NCBI GenBank assembly: GCA_937915075.1
Contig: CALDMA010000157.1
Location: 1 to 36,472, forward strand
Direction of reading: 5' to 3'
DNA length: 36,472 nt
DNA from: an uncultured Oscillospiraceae bacterium
GTDB lineage: Bacteria > Bacillota > Clostridia > Oscillospirales > Oscillospiraceae
The notes under the pieces were generated by a model. It was not told the DNA's origin. It did no database searches and worked only from the letters and a program-made list of their open reading frames with translations. The number at the start of each line of letters is the position of its first letter. The first letter of the stretch is position 1. The position numbers and the translations under genes are program-made. This document shows positions 29,565 through 36,472 of the stretch, piece after piece.

Positions 29565-31931
29565 ATGGCAGAAAAAAATCTGGTGATCGTCGAGTCTCCG
29601 GCCAAGGCGAAAACCATCGGAAAATATCTCGGCAGGAGCTACACGGTCAAGGCCAGCATGGGCCATCTGCGCGACCTGCCCAAGAGCAAGCTGGGCATCG
29701 ACATCGAGCACGATTTCGAGCCCGATTATAAGCCCATCCGCGGCAAGGAGGCTCTGATCCGCGAGCTGAAGGAGGCCGCGAAGGAGAGCGACACCGTCTA
29801 TCTCGCAACCGACCCGGACCGCGAGGGCGAGGCCATCTCGTGGCATCTGAAATATCTGCTCGACCTGAACGATCAGAAGGCCAGGCGTGTGACCTTCAAC
29901 GAGATCACGAAAAACGTCGTGCGGGAGAGCATCGCGCAGCCGCGCGAGATCGACCAGAACCTCGTGGACGCACAGCAGGCGCGCCGCGTGCTCGACCGCA
30001 TCGTGGGCTACGAGCTCTCTCCGCTCCTTTGGAAAAAGGTGCGCCGCGGTCTTTCCGCGGGCCGTGTGCAGTCCGTCGCCACGCGCATGGTGGACGAGCG
30101 CGAAAAGGAGATCGAGAGCTTCAAGCCCGAGGAATACTGGACGCTCGACGCGCAGCTCCTCGACGAGCCGAGCCATAAGACCTTCACCGCGCACTATTAC
30201 GGCAAGAACGGCAAGAAGTTCGAGCCCTCCTCCCGCGAGGAGATCGATGCGGTCATCGCCGACACAAAGAGCGCGGTGTTCGCGGTCAAGAGCGTCAAGC
30301 GCGCGGACAAGCAGCGCTCGCCCTCCCCGCCGTTCACCACCTCCACGCTCCAGCAGGAGGCCAGCCGCAAGCTCAACATGACCCCGCGCCGCACTATGGC
30401 GATCGCCCAGCAGCTCTACGAGGGCGTGGACGTCGCCGGTGAGGGCACCGTGGGCCTCATCACCTATATGCGTACCGACTCGCTGCGTATCAGCGAGGAG
30501 GCGCTCGCCGCCGCGAAGAGCTTCATCCTCGGCCGCTACGGCAAGGACTATTACCCCGCCTCCACCCGCCGCTTCAAGGCCAAGGCCGGCGCGCAGGACG
30601 CGCACGAGGCCATCCGTCCCTCCAACGTGGACTTCACGCCCGAGCGCCTCAAGGGCGACCTTACGGGCGAGCAGTACCGTCTCTACCGGCTCATCTGGAG
30701 CCGCTTCCTCGCCAGTCAGATGGCGAACGCCGTCTATGACAGCGTCGCCGTCGAGATCGCCTCGGGCGTGCATGAATTCCGCGCGAGCGCGAGCAGCCTG
30801 AAGTTCTCCGGCTACACCGCCGTGTATGAGGAATCCCGCGACGACGACAAGGAGGAAAAGACCTCCCCGCTCCCGCCGCTGACCGAGGGCCAGACGCTGG
30901 AGCTGCAGGGCTTCGACGAGGAGCAGCACTTTACCCAGCCCCCCACGCGCTACACCGACGCGACGCTCATCCGCGCGCTCGAGCAGAACGGCATCGGCCG
31001 ACCCTCGACCTACGCGCCCACGGTCTCGACCATCATCGACCGTGAGTATGTTGTCAAGGAGGGCAAATTCCTGCGTATCACGCCGCTCGGCAGCGTCGTG
31101 ACGAAGCTGATGGAGGATAAATTCCCCGACATCGTGGACACGAAGTTCACCGCCCGCATGGAAAAGGAGCTCGACACCGTCGAGGAGGGCAAGATCGCGT
31201 GGAAGGACGTTCTGCGTGAATTCTACGGCGGCTTCGAATCCGACCTCCAAAAGGCGGAAAAGGAGCTCGAGGGCGTCCATCTCAAGGTGCCCGACGAGGA
31301 GACGGAGGAGGTCTGCCCCGTGTGCGGCAGAAAGCTCGTCATCAAGTCCGGACGTTTCGGCCGCTTCCTCGCCTGCCCGGGCTATCCCGAATGCAGCTTC
31401 ACCATGCCGCTCGTGGTCGAGATGCCGGGCCGCTGCCCGAAGTGCGGCGGACGGCTGATGAAGCGCACGGGCAAGAGCCAGAAGACCGGCAAGCAGTACA
31501 CCTACTACTGCTGCGAGTTCGGCACGAGCCGCGACGAGGAGAAGAAGTGCGACTTCATGACGTGGGACGTGCCCACCAAGGACGACTGCCCCGTCTGCGG
31601 GCAGACGATGTTCAAGAAGGCGGGCAAGGGCTTCAAGAAGCCGTTCTGCATCAACCCCGCGTGTGAGAACTTCCTGCCCGAGGACAAGCGCGGCTTTGTG
31701 CGCAAAAAGGCCGCGGACGCGGAAGCGGCGGAGGAGAGCGCGGCGGAGGTAACGCCGGCAAAGAAGTCCGCCGCGAAGAAAACGATCGCAAAAACCGCCG
31801 CCAAGGCGGGGACCGCCGTGAAGAAAACCGCTGCGAAAAAGACGGCGGCGAAGCCCGCCGCTAAGTCCGCGAAGGCGGCTGCGGCGAAAAAGACCGCCGC
31901 GAAAAAGACGGCAAAGAAGGAAGAGAACTGA
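29565..31931 (+). CDS. topA: DNA topoisomerase I with Lys/Ala-rich tail
   Basis: A 788-residue type IA topoisomerase that relaxes negative supercoils. The TOPRIM domain shows VIVESPAKAKTI (7-18) and the metal site DPDREGEA. The active-site Tyr301 lies in GLITYMRTDS. Three C-terminal zinc-finger modules follow (CPVCGRKL...CPGYPEC, CPKCGGRL...CC, CPVCGQTM...CINPAC). Beyond them is an unusual tail of roughly 60 residues made almost only of Lys, Ala and Thr (repeats like AKKTAAK), resembling histone H1 or mycobacterial HupB tails. AAGGAG precedes ATG 29565. The stop overlaps the trmFO start by one base. Confidence 0.97.
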   Translation: MAEKNLVIVESPAKAKTIGKYLGRSYTVKASMGHLRDLPKSKLGIDIEHDFEPDYKPIRGKEALIRELKEAAKESDTVYLATDPDREGEAISWHLKYLLDLNDQKARRVTFNEITKNVVRESIAQPREIDQNLVDAQQARRVLDRIVGYELSPLLWKKVRRGLSAGRVQSVATRMVDEREKEIESFKPEEYWTLDAQLLDEPSHKTFTAHYYGKNGKKFEPSSREEIDAVIADTKSAVFAVKSVKRADKQRSPSPPFTTSTLQQEASRKLNMTPRRTMAIAQQLYEGVDVAGEGTVGLITYMRTDSLRISEEALAAAKSFILGRYGKDYYPASTRRFKAKAGAQDAHEAIRPSNVDFTPERLKGDLTGEQYRLYRLIWSRFLASQMANAVYDSVAVEIASGVHEFRASASSLKFSGYTAVYEESRDDDKEEKTSPLPPLTEGQTLELQGFDEEQHFTQPPTRYTDATLIRALEQNGIGRPSTYAPTVSTIIDREYVVKEGKFLRITPLGSVVTKLMEDKFPDIVDTKFTARMEKELDTVEEGKIAWKDVLREFYGGFESDLQKAEKELEGVHLKVPDEETEEVCPVCGRKLVIKSGRFGRFLACPGYPECSFTMPLVVEMPGRCPKCGGRLMKRTGKSQKTGKQYTYYCCEFGTSRDEEKKCDFMTWDVPTKDDCPVCGQTMFKKAGKGFKKPFCINPACENFLPEDKRGFVRKKAADAEAAEESAAEVTPAKKSAAKKTIAKTAAKAGTAVKKTAAKKTAAKPAAKSAKAAAAKKTAAKKTAKKEEN

Positions 31932-33274
31932 TGCAGGTATCCGTCATCGGGGCGGGCCTTGCCGGCTGCGAGGCTGCGTGGCAGCTCGCGCGGCGCGGCG
32001 TTGCGGTCACGCTCTATGAAATGAAGCCGGCGAAGAGAACGCCGGCGCACCACAGCGACGATTTTGCCGAGCTGTGCTGCTCGAACTCCCTGCGTTCCGA
32101 CCAGCTGGAAAACGCGGTGGGACTGCTCAAGGAGGAAATGCGCCGCCTCGGCTCGCTGATCCTCGCCTGCGCGGACGAAACGCGCGTGGAGGCGGGCGGT
32201 GCGCTCGCCGTCGACCGCCACGGCTTTGCCCGTCTCGTCACCGAGCGCGTGCGGAGCCATCCGAACATCACGGTGATCGAGAGCGAGGTCACGGCGATCC
32301 CCGCCGAGGGGACGGTCATCGTCGCCTCCGGCCCCCTGACCTCCGACGCGCTCTCCGCCGCCATCGCGGAAAAGCTCGGCGACGGCCACACGCTGAATTT
32401 CTACGATGCCGCCGCCCCGCTCGTGACCTACGAGAGCGTGGATATGTCGAGCGCGTGGTTTGCCTCGCGCTACGATAAGGGCACGGCGGACTACATCAAC
32501 TGCCCCCTCACGGCGGAGGAGTACGACGCCTTCTGGAACGCACTCACCACGGCGGAGGAGGCTCCCGTCCACGGCTTTGAGGATAAGCACGTCTTTGAGG
32601 GGTGTATGCCCGTTGAGGTCATGGCGCGGCGCGGACACGATACGCTCTGCTTTGGCCCGCTCAAGCCCCGCGGACTCAAGGACCCCAAGACCGGACATGA
32701 GCCGTATGCCGTCGTGCAGCTCCGGCGCGACAATGCCGAGGGCAGTATTTATAACCTTGTCGGCTTCCAGACGCATCTGCGCTTTCCCGAGCAGATGCGC
32801 GTCTTTTCCATGATCCCCGCGCTCGCGAACGCGGAGTTCGTGCGCTACGGTGTCATGCACCGCAACACCTATCTGAATTCCCCGGGTCTGCTCGACCGCT
32901 ATTACCGCCTCATCGCGGACGACCGCATCGCCTTTGCCGGGCAGATGACCGGCGTGGAGGGCTACGTCGAGTCCGCCGCGTCCGGCTTCCTTGCCGGCGT
33001 GGAGACCGCGCGGCGCCTGCTGGGGCTCGCCCCCATCGACTTCCCGCGCGAGACCGCCATCGGCGCGCTGGGACTGTATGTGAGCGACACGACGGTCGCC
33101 AATTTCCAGCCGATGAACGTCAATTTCGGCATCATGCCGCCGCTGGGTTACCGCATCAAGGGAAAGCGCAACAAGAACGCGGAGCTCTCCCGCCGCTCGC
33201 TGGAGATCATCGACAGCCTGTGCGAGAGCGTCCTCGACGGCGTAAAGGAGGAAAGCCATGAAGATCATCATTGA
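31931..33274 (+). CDS. trmFO: TrmFO, folate/FAD-dependent tRNA m5U54 methyltransferase
   Basis: A 447-residue flavoprotein that methylates U54 of tRNA with methylenetetrahydrofolate, as in most Firmicutes, replacing SAM-dependent TrmA. The FAD-binding dinucleotide motif GAGLAGCEAAWQLARRG starts at residue 7. The conserved Cys of ELCCSNSLRSD and the catalytic Cys in FEGCMPVEVM are present, as is the C-terminal GQMTGVEGYVESAASG. ATG 31931 overlaps the topA stop (TGATG), giving translational coupling without a strong Shine-Dalgarno. Gene order topA-trmFO is conserved in Firmicutes. Confidence 0.97.
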   Translation: MQVSVIGAGLAGCEAAWQLARRGVAVTLYEMKPAKRTPAHHSDDFAELCCSNSLRSDQLENAVGLLKEEMRRLGSLILACADETRVEAGGALAVDRHGFARLVTERVRSHPNITVIESEVTAIPAEGTVIVASGPLTSDALSAAIAEKLGDGHTLNFYDAAAPLVTYESVDMSSAWFASRYDKGTADYINCPLTAEEYDAFWNALTTAEEAPVHGFEDKHVFEGCMPVEVMARRGHDTLCFGPLKPRGLKDPKTGHEPYAVVQLRRDNAEGSIYNLVGFQTHLRFPEQMRVFSMIPALANAEFVRYGVMHRNTYLNSPGLLDRYYRLIADDRIAFAGQMTGVEGYVESAASGFLAGVETARRLLGLAPIDFPRETAIGALGLYVSDTTVANFQPMNVNFGIMPPLGYRIKGKRNKNAELSRRSLEIIDSLCESVLDGVKEESHEDHH

Positions 33275-34286
33275 CGCGATGGGCGGCGACTTCGCCCCCG
33301 AGGCTCCCGTCCGCGGCGCGCTGCTCGCCCGCGAGAAATACGGCGCGGACATCATTCTTACCGGCCGCACGGCGGACATCCTGCGCGAGCTGGAGAAGGC
33401 CGGCTGCAAGGAGGTCCCGCAGGGCATCGAGATCGCCAACGCCGAGGAGGTCGTGGAGATCTGCGACGATCCCGCGACGGCCTTCAAGCAGAAGAAGGAT
33501 TCCTCACTCACCGTGGGGCTGAACCTCCTGCGCGACGGACAGGCGGACGGCTTCATCTCCGCCGGCTCCACCGGCGCTCTGCTCGCGGGCGCGACGCTCG
33601 TGGTCAAGCGCATCCGCGGCCTGCGCCGCGCGGCGCTCGCGCCGACCATCCCGACCATGACCGGCAGGGCTGTTCTGATCGACTGCGGCGCGAACGCCGA
33701 ATGCACGAGCGAGTACCTGCTGCAATTTGCCTACTTAGGCAGCTATTATGCCGAAAAGGTGCTCGGCATCGTGCAACCGCGCGTCGGACTTTTGAACATT
33801 GGTGCCGAGCCGAGCAAGGGCGACGCCCTCCGCCATGAGACCTACGCCCGCCTCAAGGAGGCCGGCGAGCAGGGACACCTCAACTTCATCGGCAACATCG
33901 AGGCCAACACCGCGCTCGCGGGCGGCTGCGACGTGATCGTCGCCGACGGCTACAGCGGCAACATCATGCTCAAGAGCGTCGAGGGCGCGGCCAAGCTGAT
34001 GAGCGGCGAGCTGAAGAAAATGATGACAAAGAGCGCCAAGACGAAGCTCGCGTATCTGCTGCTCAAGGACGGCCTTGCGGACTTCAAGAAAACGCTCGAC
34101 CCCAACGAGGTCGGCGGCACGGCGCTGCTCGGCATCTCCAGACCCGTTGTCAAGGCGCACGGCTCGTCGAACGCTGTCGCCTTCTGCAACGCGGTGCGTC
34201 AGGCGATGGCGGTCGCGGAGAGCGGCATCATCGCCGACATCACGCAAAATGTGGATAAGATGAAGGTCACGCCCGAAAAGGACTGA
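33258..34286 (+). CDS. plsX: PlsX phosphate acyltransferase
   Basis: A 342-residue PlsX, converting acyl-ACP to acyl-phosphate for PlsY-dependent phospholipid synthesis at the membrane. Signature segments are DAMGGDFAPEAPVRGAL (6-22), ISAGSTGALLAGATLVVKR and the C-terminal GTALLGISRPVVKAHGSS. ATG 33258 with AAAGGAGG lies 17 bases inside the end of trmFO. It is followed by acpP, but neither fabD nor fapR is adjacent, unlike the Bacillus fap-plsX-fabD cluster. Confidence 0.96.
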   Translation: MKIIIDAMGGDFAPEAPVRGALLAREKYGADIILTGRTADILRELEKAGCKEVPQGIEIANAEEVVEICDDPATAFKQKKDSSLTVGLNLLRDGQADGFISAGSTGALLAGATLVVKRIRGLRRAALAPTIPTMTGRAVLIDCGANAECTSEYLLQFAYLGSYYAEKVLGIVQPRVGLLNIGAEPSKGDALRHETYARLKEAGEQGHLNFIGNIEANTALAGGCDVIVADGYSGNIMLKSVEGAAKLMSGELKKMMTKSAKTKLAYLLLKDGLADFKKTLDPNEVGGTALLGISRPVVKAHGSSNAVAFCNAVRQAMAVAESGIIADITQNVDKMKVTPEKD

Positions 34287-34302
34287 TTTTACAAAAAGCC
34301 TA

Positions 34303-34331
34303 TTGACAGACCGGCTATCTTGCCGTATCAT
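34303..34331 (+). promoter_or_regulatory. Promoter of acpP
   Basis: A perfect TTGACA (34303-34308), a 17-bp spacer and TATCAT (34326-34331), giving acpP its own strong initiation besides read-through from plsX. Confidence 0.75.
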
Positions 34332-34360
34332 TTTGCCAAACGTTTCCTGAGGAGGACTGG

Positions 34361-34369
34361 ATGAGATGA
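34361..34369 (+). other. Two-codon minicistron overlapping the acpP start
   Basis: ATG-AGA-TGA at 34361-34369 is 5 nt from GGAGG (34351-34355) and overlaps the acpP ATG (34366). Ribosomes starting here would stop at once and could re-start on acpP. Whether it is used is unknown. Confidence 0.3.
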
Positions 34370-34611
34370 CTTCGGAAGAAATTTTCAAGACGATGCAGGA
34401 CCTGATCGCGGAGCAGTTCGCCGTGGACGCGGACGATGTGACGATGACCAGCTCCTTTGAGGACGATCTGAGCGCCGACTCCGTGGACCTGGTCGAGCTG
34501 GTCATGGCGATGGAGGAGGAATTTGAGATCGACGAGATCCCCGAGGAGGACCTGCTCACGCTCAAGACCGTCGGCGACTGCGTGCGCTATCTGACGGCCA
34601 AGCTCAACTGA
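34366..34611 (+). CDS. acpP: Acyl carrier protein
   Basis: An 81-residue acidic four-helix acyl carrier protein for fatty acid synthesis. Phosphopantetheine is attached at Ser39 in the ADSVDLVEL motif. It has typical length and an excess of Asp/Glu. ATG 34366 lies 10 nt after GGAGG; another ATG at 34361 opens only a two-codon frame. It has its own promoter and is followed by a GC hairpin and rnc. Fatty acid elongation genes are not in the window. Confidence 0.95.
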   Translation: MTSEEIFKTMQDLIAEQFAVDADDVTMTSSFEDDLSADSVDLVELVMAMEEEFEIDEIPEEDLLTLKTVGDCVRYLTAKLN

Positions 34612-34623
34612 AATAACGGATAA

Positions 34624-34644
34624 CGCCCCGCTTCCGGCGGGGCG
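34624..34644 (+). terminator. Hairpin between acpP and rnc
   Basis: An 8-bp GC stem (34624-34631 / 34637-34644) has no T tract. It more likely partially attenuates, or serves as a processing or stability element for acpP mRNA, than terminates fully. Confidence 0.4.
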
Positions 34645-34671
34645 GACTTATGATAAAGGAGGCGAAACGCC

Positions 34672-35349
34672 TTGCAGGAATTGGAACGTAAGCTGGGCTA
34701 CCGCTTCCGCAGCGGGGCACTGCTCGCCGAGGCTCTGCGCCACAGCTCCTATGCCAACGAGCACCGCGGCGCGGAGAGCGTGAGCAACGAGCGGCTGGAG
34801 TTTCTGGGCGACAGCGTGCTCGGCTTCGTCACGGCGGAGTATCTTTTTGCGCGGCATCCCGACTCGCCCGAGGGCGAGCTGACGCGCATCCGCGCAGCGC
34901 TCGTTTGCGAGGAGAGCCTGCACGAGGTCGCGCAGAAGCTGGAGCTGGGCCGCTACCTCAAGCTGGGCAACGGTGAGGAGGCCGGCGGCGGACGCACCCG
35001 CCCGTCCATCCTCGCGGATGCGACCGAGGCGGTCATCGCCGCGGTCTATCTCGACGGCGGGCTTGCCGCCGCGAGCAGCCTGATCCACCGTGTGCTGCTC
35101 GACTGTGAGCGCGAGGAGGTCGTGGAGGAGCGCCGCCGCGATTATAAGACCGTGCTGCAGGAGCTCGTGCAGCGCGAGCCGAACCGCACGCTCGTCTACC
35201 GCATGGCGGAGGAGTCCGGCCCCGACCACGACAAGACCTTCACCTTTGAGGTCCTGCTCAACGGCGCGGTCGTCGGGCGCGGCGAGGGACACAGCAAAAA
35301 GGAAGCCGAGCAGATGGCCGCCCGCGCGGCGTTGGAGCGGCTGGAATAA
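34672..35349 (+). CDS. rnc: Ribonuclease III
   Basis: A 225-residue double-strand-specific RNase III, processing rRNA and structured mRNAs. The nuclease domain (about 1-150) has the signature NERLEFLGDSVL (39-50) with catalytic acidic residues, and the second acidic cluster in ADATEAVIAAVYLDGG. A double-stranded RNA-binding domain fills the C-terminus (about 153-225; YKTVLQELVQ to SKKEAEQMAARAALE). The start is TTG 34672 behind AAAGGAGG at 34656-34663; no ATG or GTG fits at the family N-terminus. It is followed by a terminator. Confidence 0.95.
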   Translation: MQELERKLGYRFRSGALLAEALRHSSYANEHRGAESVSNERLEFLGDSVLGFVTAEYLFARHPDSPEGELTRIRAALVCEESLHEVAQKLELGRYLKLGNGEEAGGGRTRPSILADATEAVIAAVYLDGGLAAASSLIHRVLLDCEREEVVEERRRDYKTVLQELVQREPNRTLVYRMAEESGPDHDKTFTFEVLLNGAVVGRGEGHSKKEAEQMAARAALERLE

Positions 35350-35356
35350 GAAAATG

Positions 35357-35396
35357 ACCGTCGGGCCCCGCCCGGCGGTTTTCCTGTCTCTTTTTT
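35357..35396 (+). terminator. Terminator of rnc
   Basis: A 10-bp stem (35357-35366 / 35370-35379, one T-G pair) is followed by TTTCCTGTCTCTTTTTT. Confidence 0.85.
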
Positions 35397-35418
35397 GCGG
35401 AAAAGCGAAAATTGGGTA

Positions 35419-35446
35419 TTGACTTCGCGCCCAATTTTGGTATAAT
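35419..35446 (+). promoter_or_regulatory. Promoter of tRNA-Ser
   Basis: TTGACT (35419-35424), a 16-bp spacer ending in the extended TGG, then a perfect TATAAT (35441-35446), 27 bp before the mature tRNA. An inverted repeat ATTGGG/CCCAAT brackets the -35. Confidence 0.8.
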
Positions 35447-35473
35447 GATGCTTGCTGTTGAGCATTGAGATAC

Positions 35474-35565
35474 GCAGTGGTATCGAAGTGGTCATAACGA
35501 GCACGACTGGAAATCGTGTGACGGCCAAAAGCCGTCCGAGGGTTCGAATCCCTCCCACTGCGCCA
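35474..35565 (+). tRNA. tRNA-Ser (anticodon GGA), CCA encoded
   Basis: The acceptor stem GCAGTGG (35474-35480) pairs with CCACTGC (35555-35561), followed by discriminator G and an encoded CCA. The anticodon loop is CTGGAAA with anticodon GGA, reading UCC/UCU serine codons. A long variable arm (GACGGC...GCCGTC) marks a class II tRNA, and the T arm GAGGG-TTCGAAT-CCCTC is canonical. No mismatch is seen in the acceptor or T stem. Confidence 0.96.
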
Positions 35566-35567
35566 GA

Positions 35568-35604
35568 CCCCGCAAGCCGTAAGGCTTGCGGGGCATTTTC
35601 TTTT
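35568..35604 (+). terminator. Terminator of tRNA-Ser
   Basis: An 11-bp perfect stem (35568-35578 / 35583-35593) with a GTAA loop, then CATTTTCTTTT. Confidence 0.85.
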
Positions 35605-35679
35605 CCTCCGCGGCAGGAGCGGAAAACGGCGTCCATTCCGCCCAAAACCGACATTTCCGCCCGGAAAAAGCGAAAAGCC

Positions 35680-35709
35680 TTGACAAACACAGCCCTTGGG
35701 GGATAGACT
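35680..35709 (+). promoter_or_regulatory. Promoter of the NSS transporter gene
   Basis: A perfect TTGACA (35680-35685), an 18-bp spacer and TAGACT (35704-35709). A GATAG/CTATC dyad (35702-35706 / 35713-35717) spans the -10 and could be an operator. Confidence 0.55.
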
Positions 35710-35768
35710 AAACTATCTCTTTATGTGCATCGACGGAGAGACAGTTGTGTGATTTGGAGGACGACACC

Positions 35769-36472
35769 ATGAGCAAGCAGACGGAGCGCGACGCATTCCG
35801 CAGCCGCTGGGGCTTTATCCTCGCCTGCATCGGCAGTGCGGTGGGTATGGGCAACATCTGGCGCTTTCCCTATCTCGTGTCCGCGTGGGGCGGCATGACC
35901 TTCCTGCTGCCGTATTTCCTCTTTGTCCTTCTGATCGGCTCGACCGGCATCATCGGCGAGATGGCGCTCGGCCGTTCCACCCGCTCCGGCCCCATCGGCG
36001 CGTTCGGACAGGCGGCTGCCCTGCGCGGCAGACGCGGCGCGGGCGAGGCGGTCGGCTATATCCCAGTGCTCGGCTCGCTGGCGCTCGCCATCGGCTACAG
36101 CTGCGTGGTGGGATGGATCTTCAAGTATTTCGCGCTGGCGCTCGACGGCGGACTCTTTGCCATGGGACAGGATATGAACGTCATCGTCGACAGCTTCAAC
36201 GGCACGGCCTGCGGCTGGGGCAACAATTTCTGGCTGGTGATCGCGCTGGCGGTCAACTTCGCCATCATGGCCTTCGGCGTGGGCGGCGGCATCGAACGGG
36301 CGAACAAGGTCATGATGCCCGTGCTGTTTTTCCTCTTTGCGGGACTGGGCGTCTACATTGCGACGCTGCCCGGCGCGGGCGACGGCTACCGCTACATCTT
36401 TACCATCGATCCCGCGGGCCTTGCCGACCCAAAGCTGTGGATCTATGCCTTCGGGCAGGCGTTCTTTTCGCT
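35769..36472 (+). CDS. Sodium-dependent transporter, NSS family (3' partial)
   Basis: First 234 residues of a sodium:neurotransmitter symporter-family protein (LeuT fold), cut by the right edge. These import amino acids or related amines with Na+. TM1 holds the family signature GSAVGMGNIWRFPYL (about 22-36) with the unwound substrate/Na+ site. GEMALGRSTR follows TM2, and ERANKVMMPVLFFLF lies near the TM5-6 area. ATG 35769 with TTGGAGG upstream gives a soluble stretch of about 15 residues before TM1. It is transcribed from its own promoter after the tRNA terminator. The substrate is not predictable; bacterial members often carry Trp, Tyr, Leu or Ala. Confidence 0.93.
   Translation, partial: MSKQTERDAFRSRWGFILACIGSAVGMGNIWRFPYLVSAWGGMTFLLPYFLFVLLIGSTGIIGEMALGRSTRSGPIGAFGQAAALRGRRGAGEAVGYIPVLGSLALAIGYSCVVGWIFKYFALALDGGLFAMGQDMNVIVDSFNGTACGWGNNFWLVIALAVNFAIMAFGVGGGIERANKVMMPVLFFLFAGLGVYIATLPGAGDGYRYIFTIDPAGLADPKLWIYAFGQAFFS

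Overview
The window reads as a chromosomal segment of a high-G+C member of the Clostridia, most likely a gut Oscillospiraceae-type bacterium (Oscillibacter/Flavonifractor-like). This is an inference from gene content and order: a sufCBDSU operon with a SufU scaffold, the Firmicutes order dprA-topA-trmFO followed by plsX-acpP-rnc, a YhaM-type nuclease, Bmp-type nucleoside importers, a TAXI-type TRAP transporter and Gram-positive style ribosome binding sites. No phage, IS element, CRISPR array or rRNA is visible.

Region 1 (1-11600) looks like an organic-acid or sugar-acid catabolic island. It holds a TAXI-TRAP importer (receptor, cut by the left edge, and fused permease), a small YcxB-like membrane protein, and a LysR regulator divergent from a four-gene operon: Ldh2-type dehydrogenase, D-2-hydroxyacid dehydrogenase, FAH-type hydrolase and an SDR with a degenerate active site. 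A second LysR regulator is divergent from an IlvD/Edd-family dehydratase. A non-phosphorylating route can be drawn: uptake, dehydration to a 2-keto-3-deoxy acid, oxidation, hydrolytic C-C cleavage, and interconversion of the resulting 2-hydroxy acid. The substrate is unknown. A hairpin-rich 192-bp element with terminal inverted repeats follows the dehydratase.

Region 2 (11800-17400, minus strand) is a Bmp-type nucleoside/sugar ABC importer operon (lipoprotein, double ATPase, two permeases) ending in an acyl-ACP thioesterase. Region 3 (17397-22270, minus strand) is the complete suf Fe-S cluster operon, read from a consensus promoter overlapped by a perfect 25-bp palindrome.

Region 4 (22360-27450) has a TfoX-N protein, the YhaM-like nuclease with a small partner ORF, and on the minus strand a NitT/TauT-type ABC importer co-transcribed with a TM1266-family (Fe-only hydrogenase system) regulator. 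That operon has a leader of about 190 nt with tandem terminator-like hairpins. A cupin gene lies upstream, with a palindrome centred at -41.5 of its promoter.

Region 5 (27450-36472, plus strand) is core housekeeping: SpoU rRNA methyltransferase, dprA, topA (with a histone-like Lys/Ala tail), trmFO, plsX, acpP, rnc, tRNA-Ser(GGA), and the start of an NSS-family sodium symporter cut by the right edge. There is no gene-free stretch above 300 bp except 35350-35768, which carries the tRNA and its signals.
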